Source: Chamaea fasciata (lineage: Eukaryota; Chordata; Aves; Passeriformes; Sylviidae). Taken from it: a DNA stretch of 64,000 nt. The notes below the pieces were generated by a model. It did no database searches and was not told where the DNA came from. It worked only from the letters and a program-made list of their open reading frames with translations. Position 1 is the first letter of the stretch; the number at the start of each line of letters is the position of its first letter. The DNA lies in assembly GCA_029207755.1 (NCBI GenBank), contig JARCOQ010000004.1, forward strand, positions 37,949,685-38,013,684, given 5' to 3'. Of the stretch, positions 11,718 to 24,000 are shown piece after piece. A program made the translations under genes and the position numbers.

Positions 11718-13494
11718 GTAAATAAATTTTCTGCAATCTCTTCTCTCACTTGAAGTCATCTGTTTAAATGTCTGTATGAAATATCCATTTAGAAGATCAA
11801 GTGACTATATCAAATTTTCTCATTAAACCTGCTCTTCTGTCCTAGTGGTGTTTAAAGTGCTTTTGTTGTTTTCTGGTGACCATTTCACCAGATTGCTCAA
11901 GGAGGGAGAGGAGTATGAGGCTGCCCTGACAACAAAGTCTCCTGCTGTAGATAAGTGCTGAGGTTTGGATTGTTTACATTACTCCATACTGTCCATGTCT
12001 CACATATCAAAGTCACAGTGACCTGTAACAGAGATGCAAACCTTGGAGGCACAAGTTGTAAATGTTTTGCTCTTCCTAAGGAGACGCTTAACTTGGAGCT
12101 TGTATGCACCAGGCACCTATTTTGCAATATGAGAAACTAGAGGGCTGTGCTTCTAGAGGCATTTTGTTGGTGGCATTTCATTTTTCCTCTGTGGGGTTAT
12201 TTAACTTAGATCAGTTTGCAGATGTGTCTACACATTATTGAAGAATCTGCTACTGTCCCAGCTGAGATGACAATGCTAGAGTGCCAGTGATTGTCTGGAA
12301 GGAACTAGAGACATTTGGGAGTGCTGAGCTAGTTCTATACATAAAGATTCAAAGTCAAGTCATGACCTCTTCACTGTGTTTTTTTTACATTTATCTTAAC
12401 TAATAACTGCTGCAATTGGCCTGCAATTGGTGTCCATTATACTGCATCATACTAGAAAGCTGATGCAGTCTGCTAAACATACTTACTGCATCCAGCAAGA
12501 GTCAACAGCGTGAGCAAAAAATTAACACCACAGCATTTAGAATCAATTGGGACAGGGAGAGAGTTGTAAAGCATGATGGAGCTGTATGAGACTAAACTTG
12601 GATTGTTTCTACCATGCTATGAGTCGAGTAGGAAACAACTCAGAGTTATGATTTTTTCTGTTCTGTTACCCTTTGGTCAGCAGTACAAGGACTGCTCCTC
12701 ACATTATTTTAACTGTAATGAACAAAGAAGCTAGGGATAGCCAAGACAGTTTGAAGAATGTCTGAGTTTGGAAGCTCATAACTTGGACACTGGAGGAATG
12801 TTCAGTGGTTTTGTGATCAGTGGAAATTAATCCTTACAACTCTAGCTAGAAACCAGCACTAAAAACTCAGTCGAGAAGAAAGCTCACTATCTATTGAAAT
12901 AGAACTAGTTAGATGTTGTAATGCCCCCCCAGCCCACACAGTCGTGGTGTTCTGTTATAAGCATGGGCACTCCTGGCTGAGAACTCTGAACAACGGTAGC
13001 AGGAAACACCCATATGGAAAGGTGAATAAGTTATTTCACTTGGAATACATTCTCAGTTCTGCAGCTACCTGCAGGGGTAAAAGTCTAGTAGTAAATTTAG
13101 GTGAAGGAAAAATTTAATGTCTTTCTTGACTTTAAAAATGGAGCTTGTCCAGAAAACATGATTAACCAAACCAGCTGGCGTGTTGGTAACTAGTGTAGAC
13201 AGGTAGGACATTGTGACACCATGTTAACTTCTATGATGGGTGCCTTTTAATCACTGGGTTTTTTTCATTGTTCATTTATTGGTTTATGAACTATTTACTA
13301 TATGTAATCTTAACTTACTTCATATTGCAAAAGTCTTTATGCAAATTTATAGTATTTTTTAGAACTTTATTCACTCAAGACTGAATGAATTTGGAAATAA
13401 GGCCATCTGACAGAAGTAAGCTTAAAATACATAAATTCCTTCAAATAGTAAGTTATTCTAGTTCACTTCATATATTTACATGTGTTTGATACAG
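11718..13494 (+). other. ALDH1A1: ALDH1A1 intron, no recognised element
   Basis: Intron of 1777 bases, GTAAAT...GATACAG. A run of seven C at 12925-12931 is the only oddity. Several short open frames here have no recognisable similarity. Confidence 0.7.
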
Positions 13495-13652
13495 ATATTT
13501 GGACCTGTTCAACAAATCATGAAGTTTAAAACCATAGATGAAGTTATCAAAAGGGCAAATAATACCACCTATGGCTTAGCAGCAGCAGTTTTTACCAAAG
13601 ACATTGATAAAGCACTAACATTTGCAACTGCCCTTCAGGCTGGAACAGTATG
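13495..13652 (+). CDS. ALDH1A1: ALDH1A1 exon 11
   Basis: This 158-base exon has acceptor TTTGATACAG and donor GTAAGT, ending in phase 2 inside a Trp codon. It reads [12 protein letters not shown], then [16 protein letters not shown] and finishes A-L-Q-A-G-T-V-W, in-window residues 297-349. The E-I-F-G-P motif made across the junction is a cofactor-binding signature of the ALDH superfamily. The length matches the family exon. Confidence 0.95.
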
Positions 13653-15189
13653 GTAAGTAATGTTTTTTTAAATTCTTGCTTTAGATCTGCAGATGTGTGG
13701 ATATGTGAACTGTAAGACATATTCACAGTATTTTGGGTGGCCTTTTTTTATATTTATTCCTTGTCATCTTTATAGAGGTGGATCAATGTCTCTTCTGTTT
13801 ATCTTTCCCACATGTTTCCTATTTAATGTGTCACTAAATAATTACTTCTTGTTAGTCCTCATACAATTTTCCCATGAACTTAGTCAAAAAAAGGAAATTT
13901 ACTTCTAAAAGGAAAAGGAAACAAAAGAAAATGCTGTGAGAATGCCCTTTACTTCAGGATCTGGGGGTTGCCCAATAGATAATTTATGAGATCAGTCTTG
14001 GTATTGTGTAAAGAAATTAATTATCTGCAGTTTAGTGGCCATTAGCCTGGGCAGAACACCCATCTGTGACGGGAAAGATTGATAAAATGTGTTTGAACAA
14101 AGAAACGATATACAAGCTGGGAGAACTACTAAAAGACCAACTATTTCCAGCAATGGAAAAGAAGAGGCAACCTATATGGAGCTGGAAAAGAAAAAGCTAA
14201 GCAATGAAATTGTGAAAGCTTAGCAGAAGGCATAGTAGGGTCCAGTGGCAATCACTGACAAAGACCTGCATTTCCCTGCAGTTGTTATAATGCATCAGAA
14301 GGGGAACAACCAATCTTACTTGAATGCAAAACCTGTGTCCAATTTATATTTTGTCTGAAAGTGCTTGCAACCAGCACAAATTCCTGCCCAGGTCCTGTGA
14401 TCTAAGAACATATGCTTTCCAAAAATAAGTTAACAATCTTGACTTCAGAGCAAAGAGACATCCTTTATATGGAAAAAAGTTTAGAATAGAAGTGGAATAG
14501 TTGGGATTTCCTCTTACATGATTGGTGGTCTAGGAATCCTTAACTATGAACAGAATCTCTTTTGTTGAAACCAGTAGACTAGCAGGAGGATAGAATATAA
14601 GAGATGAAAATAAAGAATATTTGATTTGACAAGGTTGTAAGACAAAAAGAGCTTCTCATCTAGGAATAGGATGTGCATTCTGCCAAAATTCTTCATGCCT
14701 AAGAATTTGCCTATGAAATTCCTTTCTTACTTATTATTATGTCTTTTTTTTTTATTGTGTTCTCAACAACAATACAGAATGAAGTTTAACTGCGTAGAAC
14801 CAAACAAAACTTCCTAAATATAGAGTGAAGGTATCCTGAATTTATCTACTAGAAGGGTAGATATACTCCTATACAGAAGAATTATCTGTGGATAATCAAA
14901 TGTGGGAGAGCTTATGTACAAATTAGGAATTTTATTCCAATGATCACAGAAAAATAGGACTGTCTCTCTGATAGAAGACCCTTGCTGTGTTTTAATACTC
15001 TGATAATAACTGTAGTTGGTTTGGATGCTTCATTTATCTCAACTTCAAGCTATATATATTTTTGCAAACTTAGATATTGTTTGTGACTATCACCATAGGC
15101 TTTTTAGAGGTGACAGAAAAACACTGGTTTTTCAGAAGTGAAAAAAAATTGTTTCACACTGTCAAAACTAATTTTTCCTATTCTTCCAG
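13653..15189 (+). other. ALDH1A1: ALDH1A1 intron, no recognised element
   Basis: Intron of 1537 bases with GTAAGT donor and a strong TTTTTCCTATTCTTCCAG acceptor. No recognised repeat. Confidence 0.72.
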
Positions 15190-15264
15190 GGTTAATTGCT
15201 ATAGTGCATTTTCTCCTCAGTGTCCCTTTGGAGGTTTTAAGATGTCAGGAAATGGACGAGAAAT
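15190..15264 (+). CDS. ALDH1A1: ALDH1A1 exon 12
   Basis: This 75-base exon completes the split Trp codon and reads V-N-C-Y-S-A-F-S-P-Q-C-P-F-G-G-F-K-M-S-G-N-G-R-E. It ends with the first two bases of a Met codon at a GTAAGT donor. The PFGGFKMSGNGRE segment is the well-conserved catalytic-domain signature that precedes the oligomerisation strand. Where the remembered chicken protein has Ser-Ala-Gln, this reads Ser-Pro-Gln. Confidence 0.95.
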
Positions 15265-17399
15265 GTAAGTAAATACTTTTAAAACTGTAGATTCACAGGA
15301 AATTCAAAACGAAATTCCAAACCCCAACTTAAAATGCACATAACTAAGATGTTCATTTTGAGATTTTGTCAAATTAGTCTCGAGAGTGCTTAGAGGCATC
15401 ATGTTGTCAGAGGCAACATGAACCAGCAATTCTTCTACAAAATAAATAAGAAAAATTCTTATATGCACATTTTTTCAGTATGACCCATATGCAGTCTACT
15501 GTGGTTGCAGTTAGTTAGTATGCAGTAAGAAAACTGACCATTGTGTTTATGGTTTACAGTTTTTGCATCTATAGAGAAACTGTCATTTTCATTGAGGTAG
15601 ATCTGTGGATAGTTTGTGACATCTCCTTTGAATGCTAGGTTTTGAAAACACAAGACTATCCAAAATCCTTGATTTAAGCAAGATTTTTCACTTAAAGGTT
15701 TGTGAAACTAATATTTTACAGTATGTGCTGGCCAGGTCAAAAGATTTGATGACTATAATCCTCTGCAGTCTTTGGACCTTTGTTTTTTCCCCAGAACAGA
15801 AGCAGAGTGGCATACTAATATTATAAACTAATCAAATCTTTTCAAACTTCTAGGTTTCAATCCAGTTTCAACTTGAATCATATCCTGTCTTATTTGTATT
15901 CATTTTTTGTTAAAAATGCCGTGTTAATGAGAGCAAATTATTTTTAAAGCAATGACTAAAACCCAGCACATATAAGCCTGCTTTCTTTTTATTAAGGTAA
16001 ATGCATAACACTTCTAATGAACCTAGGAAGTAATTAAAAAAGATATGTATAGGTGAGACGCTTCAGAGCTTCTTTTTACGTAGTCTCTTCAGAGATAAAG
16101 GCTAGTGTTTTCATACTTGCTCATCACTGCACACAATCTGCTTCTGATGGCAAAGCTCCCACTGACTTCAAAGGAAACAGTCAAGCCACTGTTGAGAGCT
16201 TTAGAAAACTGGAAATAGAAACCCTTCAATAATTTAGGCCATTTTATCAAAGACAGCTTTGCCTTTGTTTGGTGCCAATAATTGGGAGATAATAAATTCT
16301 GAATTAAGGCTTTTTCAGAAATATTTTTTTTAATTCTTTGCTGGAAATAAAAGACTATCAAAAATGCTCTCTATAACATTTGAAGGAAATAATACATTTT
16401 GAAAGAAATAATCTCTTATGATAACAAAGTTTTGGGGTTCAAAGCAGACCAATAAAATATTCTCACTAAAGGTCAAGGAAAGAATCATCACCAGATAAAT
16501 GGTCTGTCATGAGAAAATTTGTAAATATGTGACAAGCATTTTTACGAGAAGTAGAAATATGTGTGCAAAATCTATGCTGAAAAAATTAGGATGTGGTTGT
16601 GTTAAGCCACTGACTTCCTTGATCCCCAGAAAAAAATTCTCTGAAAAATTCTTGGAGTGATAACACCATTACTAATTAAAGTACTGAATGTTATATACCA
16701 ATAAAATTCCCCTCTAAAAATGAAGGGTAGCAGTAAATATTTTCACCCAGCTCAAGTGTCCTAAGCACAGATTTCTGTTTTGCTTATATATCTATGTAAT
16801 AAGACAGCAGTGAGAACTACGTAACATTATACTCCATAGAGCAAGCAAATATGTCTAAATAGTTTGACTACATCAGATGTCAAATATTAAGGAACACAAA
16901 CAAGCTCCATGTCATCACTGAAGAAAGGTGAAGCATGCTCGTAATATGGCAAAGATTTTAACCCTTTTTCACTGTTTGTGAGTTTTCATCATGGAATAAT
17001 TTTTTCCTCCATTTACTGGAGATGAAGTTCCTAGTCTTTGACTCTGGAGAAAGCTCTTGACATCAGAAGAAGAGCTTTACAAATAACTTGCTGAACATAG
17101 TTGTGAAGATCTAACGTGTTCCTGATCTTCTGTACAGAAATCCAGTTTAGAAATGCTCTAAATTAAATACCACTCACAGAAATAAAACTACTCTCTTCCG
17201 TTTTTCTCAGGAGACCATTGCTGTAGCTTTCCAAAAGGTTTCCTGCAGCAGTCTAGCTGCACAGCTGTCTTCCAAATATGTCCAGTGTACTTGTTAGATA
17301 TCCGGCCAATTGCACACTACCACTGAAAATCCCATCCAGAACAAAACTCATATAAAAAAGCATTAGCATAAATGTTGCTCTTGGTTCTCTTTTATCTAG
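15265..17399 (+). other. ALDH1A1: ALDH1A1 last intron, no recognised element
   Basis: Intron of 2135 bases, GTAAGT...CTTTTATCTAG, AT-rich. I saw nothing beyond AT-rich sequence. Confidence 0.72.
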
Positions 17400-17472
17400 G
17401 GGAGAATATGGACTTCATGAATACACAGAAGTTAAGACTGTCACAATCAAAATCCCTCAAAAGAACTCGTAA
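17400..17472 (+). CDS. ALDH1A1: ALDH1A1 exon 13, C-terminus and stop
   Basis: The exon starts with the G that completes Met, then reads [23 protein letters not shown] and TAA. These 23 codons form the C-terminal oligomerisation strand, and the K-N-S ending is the usual ALDH1A1 C-terminus. Residue count and stop position agree with a full-length vertebrate enzyme of about 501-509 residues. Confidence 0.96.
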
Positions 17473-17985
17473 TGCTATTTGAGTTCAGAAATTAACGTCT
17501 TCAAATGAATCTGAAAAAGCTATCCATTCTAAAGTATTTTGTTGTCCAAGTGTTTCATTACCTTTTCTGCTTTCTGACTGTATGAGGTACCTTCTTACAT
17601 TAACAATATAAGGAATAGAGTAGAAAAATTAATGTGATTAATTATGAAATCTTTAATGTCTGGTTCACAGCTAACTCATTTTAAAATTCATGTCCAGAAA
17701 AAATTACTCTTGTTTGCAGTTGTAGTTCTCTGTAGTGTTATGAAAATTTTCCTCTTTCAGTATATTCTACAAGTACAGTTTGAATTTATGTGCTCTTGTA
17801 AGTGTTAGATGGCAAATTCTCTTTGCATTTTCTTTGTGGCCTTAACAAAAGCACTTAAGAGTAGTTAGCAGATGTTTCTATGTTTCTCTAGATATATTGC
17901 TTGGACTATTAGTGTTGTTCATCGTGCTACATGAATGTAATCTGTAAAATGTTAAAAATATTAAAATTCACCTACAAGGCCTAGT
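17473..17985 (+). other. ALDH1A1: ALDH1A1 3' UTR (inferred)
   Basis: AT-rich sequence follows the stop codon up to the first good polyadenylation hexamer, ATTAAA at 17960-17965. The length of about 0.5 kb is similar to the human 3' UTR as I recall it. The cleavage position is inferred, and a second hexamer lies further on. Confidence 0.55.
17960..17965 (+). promoter_or_regulatory. ALDH1A1: Candidate polyadenylation signal ATTAAA
   Basis: ATTAAA, the commonest variant hexamer, lies 488 bases after the stop. A CA lies 10 bases past it, and pyrimidine- and T-rich sequence follows within 40 bases. It is the best-placed signal for the ALDH1A1 mRNA end. Confidence 0.5.
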
Positions 17986-18070
17986 ACTTCTCCCTTCTTT
18001 TCTATTACACCAGTTTACCACTAGGCAATATGTACCACGGAAGCGCCAGTGGCATGTTCAGTTCATCACA

Positions 18071-18076
18071 AATAAA
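18071..18076 (+). promoter_or_regulatory. ALDH1A1: Alternative polyadenylation signal AATAAA
   Basis: A canonical AATAAA lies about 110 bases past the ATTAAA. It could produce a slightly longer transcript; the downstream region is less obviously GU-rich. Confidence 0.35.
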
Positions 18077-21000
18077 CAATATGGAGGTTAAGGTCCCAAT
18101 ATTTTGCCAGAATTATACTTGGAAAAAATGTGAACACACAGAACAATAGACAATTTGCAAAGAGCCAGCCCTTGGCTTTGCAGGGGTAAGTGCATAACAA
18201 ATCTTAACAGACATATGAGCAAGAAACAGCAACAAGAAAGAAGAGGAGGGGAGGAGAGGCAATCTCCTTTGTGATTTGTACCTGCTACATTTTTCCTGTG
18301 TTCACAGAATTTCGTGTAATTTGCCTGTTCTCTTTCCTCTTCTTTCCTCCTCTAATCCATTGTCTCTTTTCACCCTTTTTCCTCATCTTTTCCTTATAGC
18401 TGCTTACTCTCATAAAGCCCCTCTTTAGACACCTGTGTCCCAAGCTCAGTTCTGGCATTTCACAGTTCTTTAGCAGGTCAGCTGCCAGCACCCTCAGATG
18501 GGCTCGCAACAGCAGCAGCCACCAGATGAACCCTGGGACAGAGGCCTGCAGACAGCCAGAAGACAGCCTGTTACTGACAAGGTCATGTTTTCTCAGGACT
18601 GAATCCAGAGCCACAAGCCAACTCTTGTTAGACAACCTCATCTTTACAAACAATTCTCAAACAATTACAAACTTGTTAGACAACAATTGTCCTACAAACT
18701 CTTGTTAGACAACAAAGAGCCTTGTACATAGTACAAGCCCTGCCCATTAATAAGAACATGGCACAACAAAAAAATTTAAGCAGTATGGAGTCTTTGCACA
18801 GTATTGAAAGGAAAGAGGGTTCTGTTTGTTTGGACACACTGGTCGCTTTTTAATTATTTTTATTTTTAATAAGGTAGTTAAAACAAAATACAGATGAGAC
18901 TTTCACCCCTCTTCTTAGAATGTCTTTTTCAATTAAGAAGTGGATATAAAATTTGTGGCATAGGTATTTCTCTCCACAACCTCTACGTTATCTATTTTTG
19001 AAAGGTATCCATTCCAAATCCTATATTCATGCCTCTAAAGTAACTTCATTAGATATAGTTTTCAAACAAATTGAATTCTGGTCCCATATAAGAATCAAGC
19101 AAAAGACTAATAAAGGAAAAGAAGGAAAAGTGAATCAAAAGCAATAGTGTACTGTGAAATAATTAGCAGAGATTTTTCTGCAGAAGTAGTAGACAAAAGG
19201 TGGCATAGAAATAAAAATAAATGCCAAATGAAATCAAAACAACAAAAAAAAGCTGTCTCAAAAATAAGCTGCAAGAAAATATCAAAGTTATCTGAAAGTC
19301 TTTAAAAGCAGCAATGAACATAGCATTAGTGAAAACATTGATACAGTGATGTTTAAAATTTATTATTTTAAATTAAATGAAAAGCCATTTGTAGAGTTGG
19401 TGTGGGTCTTCAAAAATCTCTACTGTCCAAATTCTGCTTTTGCATTCAAGAGTAGAGGTCTCAAAGAAGATCAAAGGGTGATTATGAAATTGTGTTCCTG
19501 ATCTTCCTGATTTACCTTCCTTACCTGGAAGAAGGATACAAGGCAGCAAAACAGGGTCCCTTTTTAGTGACATTAAGCCAGCAGGCTCACATATGGTTTC
19601 TGGTATGGTCCAACCACTGTAACCACTCAGGTCTTGGAAGCAGACTAGGGCTAGTCTGAAGCAATTCCCCTCTGAATGTGTGCTATGTAGGCAGCTGGTT
19701 CCCTTCTCCTCAGTGTCCTTTGGCAGCACAGGACTGAAAATCCAGTCCTACCCACAGTGCCTGTGACTGCAAGTCCAAGCAAAGAATGACTTTGGAATAT
19801 AACACAAGGAAAGGGAAAACACAGCATAATAGTGGGGTATAAGAGAAGGACCAGCTGGACCCTTGTTTGCATATATCTATTTGCTCCTTAGAATGTCTAA
19901 AAACATTTTATTAGTGTTCCCAACAATATTGTAAGTATGTATTTTAGTTCCCATTTGACAGTCGTGATGGGTAAAAGAAAGCTGGCAATGGTCTTGTTCT
20001 GTCAATTTCATTTTTTCAATGTGATCAAAATGCGACATGTAGTAGTGACTTGAAGTTGCCATATTTCAAATGCCTTGAGTCAGAGAAGTGCTTTCATGTG
20101 TATCTTTTGTATGGCAGGGTAAAGGGAGGAGAAGGAGAGGGAGAAAGGGAGAGAAGCAAAGACAGTCATTCAGCCAAGGTTTAACACCCAAAGTTTTCAT
20201 CAGTCATGCATAGATTTGGATTGATCTGATGACACACTGAAGATGTTCCCAAGAGATGCCAACGTAAAGAGATACACCTTTTGGCATTGAGTAAGCTTAA
20301 GGAATTCAATATGTGTGTCATTCCCTTAAACAGTTGAAATATGTTTGAAAGAGGCAAACAAGGGCTCAATAAATTTCATAGTCCAGTCTGGCTTACATGA
20401 GCACATTACATGACTTACATCATCACAGTGATGATGCCCAAGACAGAAAAAAAAATATGGTCCCATTTGGTCCTCAACTACCATTTTACTGACTTAAAGG
20501 TCAGGGGTGGATTTCTCTCAAAGATGCACATACTGTTAGTAGTAGTCAGTCTGTTAATAAAAGAAATGTCCTTTCAAAAATTAGGTGTGTTTGTAACTAT
20601 GTTCATAGTGTTTGGGTCTCCATCTGACAATGAAATAGCTTTGCTATGTCTTTGAATTACATCTGTACATGGGTATGATGAGTTGTGATCTGAACAGGAA
20701 AAAATGAGGACTTAAACTCTGCAAATATTACACAGGTGATTAAGGAGGTTCTTTCTTTCTGAGATTGAATCATTATCATGAGCTTGTTGCGTGTCTTTCA
20801 AGGCACCTGAAAACTGACTGCTAGTGTCAGCAGCAGTTATTAAATTTTTATTTTATTTTTGAAACTATGATATTTTTCCTATAGTTCTCAAAGGCAATGG
20901 CTGTATAGGTAAATGATGTAGAGCAACATTCCAGCAGATATAAGTGGAACTATTTCTTTTCCTAGTGAACTCTATCTCCTTAATACTATTAAAGATACAC

Positions 21001-24000
21001 CTTTAATATTCATGGAAGTATGACCAAGGACATGATTCTTCAGTCTTATTGGAAAGTTATCTGTATCAAGCAATTTTATACCACATAGAAAAGCAAGCTC
21101 TAGAAACCTGGGCTCCTTAGGGCCATTTTCTTGCCATCAGTGAGGTTATCCCTGCCCCCTTCCCGGCCTCTGACACACTATTTTTTTTAACAGAGAGGAA
21201 GTTTTTGAATGGCAACAGAAGAATAGAAGGACCCTTAGGCTATTTCAGTCAAAATAGTGAATTTGTAAGGAATTCTCATTCTGTTTCAAGAAAGAAAATT
21301 ACTGATAATCCTTGACTACCAGATATGCAGGCCTTAAGACAGACAAGAAAAGATATGGAAAAAACATTCAGAGCAAGAAAGGCATCTGGCTTGGATAAAA
21401 AGTGAAAATTCCTTGATGAAATAGGTTTTAGGGAAGAATTTGAAAGATGTGAACTTGGCAGCCAAAAGGTTTTTTGGGGAGAAGAGTAGGCCATCTGGGA
21501 CACGAAAGATAAGCGCGGAAAACACAAGTGCAAGAAAAAGAGGGAAAAAGAAACAGAGCAGTAACAGAAGTGTAAGGAGTCCAATGAATGAAAGCAAAGG
21601 ATTACCCTGAGATTCTGAAAGATCTCACTGCAAGATCTCACTATAATTTTGAAAGATTTAACATGAACTTTAATAGATGAAGTGTTCTTCTCCAGCTCCT
21701 CTATTACCATGTTTGCTCTCAGACTGCTTTTGAACTGCCTGATCCTTCTGCTTTCCCTCTTTCCATTCAAGTCATGGTACAGTTCTCTTGATGCTAGTGT
21801 TGTTTTCCACATATTCCCCCATTGAAAACTGAGATTTATATAAGTCCTCATTATGAAAAGTCCACTATAAAATAAAGCTGTAGAAGAGGTCTCTGAAAAT
21901 TTGGAAATAGTAGTTCCCTGAGAACTTAGTAGGAGGTCTAAAGGACTGACTTATAACCTTTGTTATGCTGAGAGAAAAACAGTGAATTAATGAATATAGT
22001 GCTCTGGAAACAAAAGTAAAAAATCTGGAAGCACAACATAAACCAAGTCAGTCAGTTTAACATTGCATGAAAAATAGGACAGGCATAATGATCCAATAAA
22101 CAGAACTGTGTGTTGGGTGATTTGACTGTTGTAAATCTGGCTTGTGAAACAGTCCTCAAAAAGCAGCAAGGGAGATGATAGCAACACAGTACTATAAACT
22201 GCCCATGCAAGAGGAAGAGACCATAGGTGCTTTTACACATTACTAGCAGGCAAAGCAGAGAGATTTGGCAGAAATATTGACCAAAATACCTTAAGGTGAT
22301 CCTTGACAGAAGCGGAATAGAAGTAGCCAGCTCTTCCAAGAGAAATTATTAGTACTGAGGATTTTTTTAGAAGTAAGAAAGCTAGGACAGATAGCAGCAA
22401 TGAAAGGGTTTTTTCATTATTTTAATTTATATTCTCACATTGCTTATAGTTCTATGTGGAGCATAAGATTATGACTAAATAATAACTTCACAATTACAAA
22501 TGACCAGTACACCTAGCTCCAGGATGACCTTGGACATAAAGAGCAATTTGACATACTCTGACAAGCTTTTAAGTTTTTAAACATAGTATTGCACCTGGTC
22601 ACCTCCCTTTCTCTATCAGCACATAAAAATTCCTTACTTTTTCACATTCTTTATGAGTACACTTTCATATACTGCTAAAAGCTTTGATAATACAGCATGG
22701 CCCATGCAACACAAACCCTGCTGCACCAAACGAAACAGTGCCTCTGATCATCAAACCTTGCCAAATGGCACAAGCTGTCAAGGCCTTAGCTACGGCCTTC
22801 TTCCATGTTGGTGACCCCAGTATTTTGGATTATATATTCATTCTGAATATAGCTCCTTATAATATGTAGTGCCCTATGCCTATGACTGAGGAATACACAG
22901 TGGCAACAGCAAGAATGAGAGTGGCAAAATTTGAGCAATATTAGAGATGTATTGCCCTTAGAACAGAAAAATGTCTGACATGAAAATAAGTGAGAACAAA
23001 AAACATTGTCCGCAATTACCCATATCCAAGAACAACTTTTTGGGAGTGTGATGAAACAAAAGGGTCACGTGGACCTTCTCTCTGGAGCATAAATTTGTCC
23101 CATGCACAGACATGTTAGCACCTACTTTAGAACTCACACTGTGGGCGAGCATGGTGTATTGCTAAGCACTGTGTGTGTTAGAGAGCTGACTCCTACATAA
23201 AGGGTCTTTAGCCCTTATTATCCACTGTGTTGATGGCAATCTTTAAAAGGCTAAAGCTCCTGTGAACAAACAATCATGGTCAAAGTAAGTGTAAGGACAT
23301 AGAGGAGAGAAGTACTCACACCTCACAAAAAGAAATTCCATGTAAGAAAAAACCCTAAACACACAGCTTTTTTGTTATTCTCCCTTTAATATGATTGAGA
23401 AATTAAATTTTGGAGTTATTTACATGCAAATTAGCCATTATGAAAAGAGTCCCCTCTACTGAGCTAAAGGTACCTTATGGTCTGATAAACAGCTTGTTTC
23501 ATGTCTTATATTTTTGATGATTTTCTGATGGAAGGGTTAAGTTTCTTTATGTTTCTCTCTAGACCTTAGCAAACAAACAGAAGAAGACAACAGGGCTCAA
23601 TGATCTTAGACATCTTTTCCAACATTAATGATTTTACTCTACTTAAAAACAAAAAAAGGATGCCATAAACCTAAAGAGAGGACCAGCTCTATGAGAAATT
23701 ATCTTGGGAGCCTAAGCCTTACACACAGCAAAGCAGGATATGTGTGTTCTTCACAATAGGTTTCTTCAGCCTGCACTGTGTATTTGCACTCCTCTTCAGA
23801 ACAGTCTACATTGTCTTTAAAAAATTATATCTAAAGGAAAAATGTCCATGAATTCGCTACAAAATAGATCATGTCTGACAATATGTCATTATCTCAAGAA
23901 TTGCCTAGTGTGTGTCCTTTTCTGTATGTGATGTATTAGCCATCACTAGCTAAGGTAGCCACCTCCAACTAAGACAGCACTTCTAAAATGTTCAGCATTT

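Larger units (their letters stand above)
1..17985 (+). other. ALDH1A1: ALDH1A1 gene (3' part), retinal dehydrogenase 1
   Basis: Ten exons on the + strand join without a frame break into 1194 bases, giving 397 residues and a stop. The family enzyme is a cytosolic NAD-dependent homotetramer that oxidises retinal to retinoic acid and also other aldehydes. The visible part covers most of the NAD-binding domain, all of the catalytic domain and the oligomerisation tail. Human numbering equals the in-window residue plus 104. On that scale Asn170, Lys193, catalytic base Glu269 and nucleophile Cys303 are all present. The first three coding exons and the promoter lie upstream of the window. The paralogues ALDH1A2 and ALDH1A3 are less likely, because the sequence matches remembered avian ALDH1A1 and the neighbour is TMC1. 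Confidence 0.95.

Noticed and set aside
18285..18653. 122-codon - strand open frame near the ALDH1A1 3' end
   Set aside because: Reads through a pyrimidine-rich tract that gives a run of Lys/Arg; no domain.
21276..21851. 191-codon open frame on the - strand in the intergenic region
   Set aside because: No recognisable domain or conserved motif, Ser/Phe/Leu-rich low-information composition, and no exon-like context. It is long but plausible by chance.
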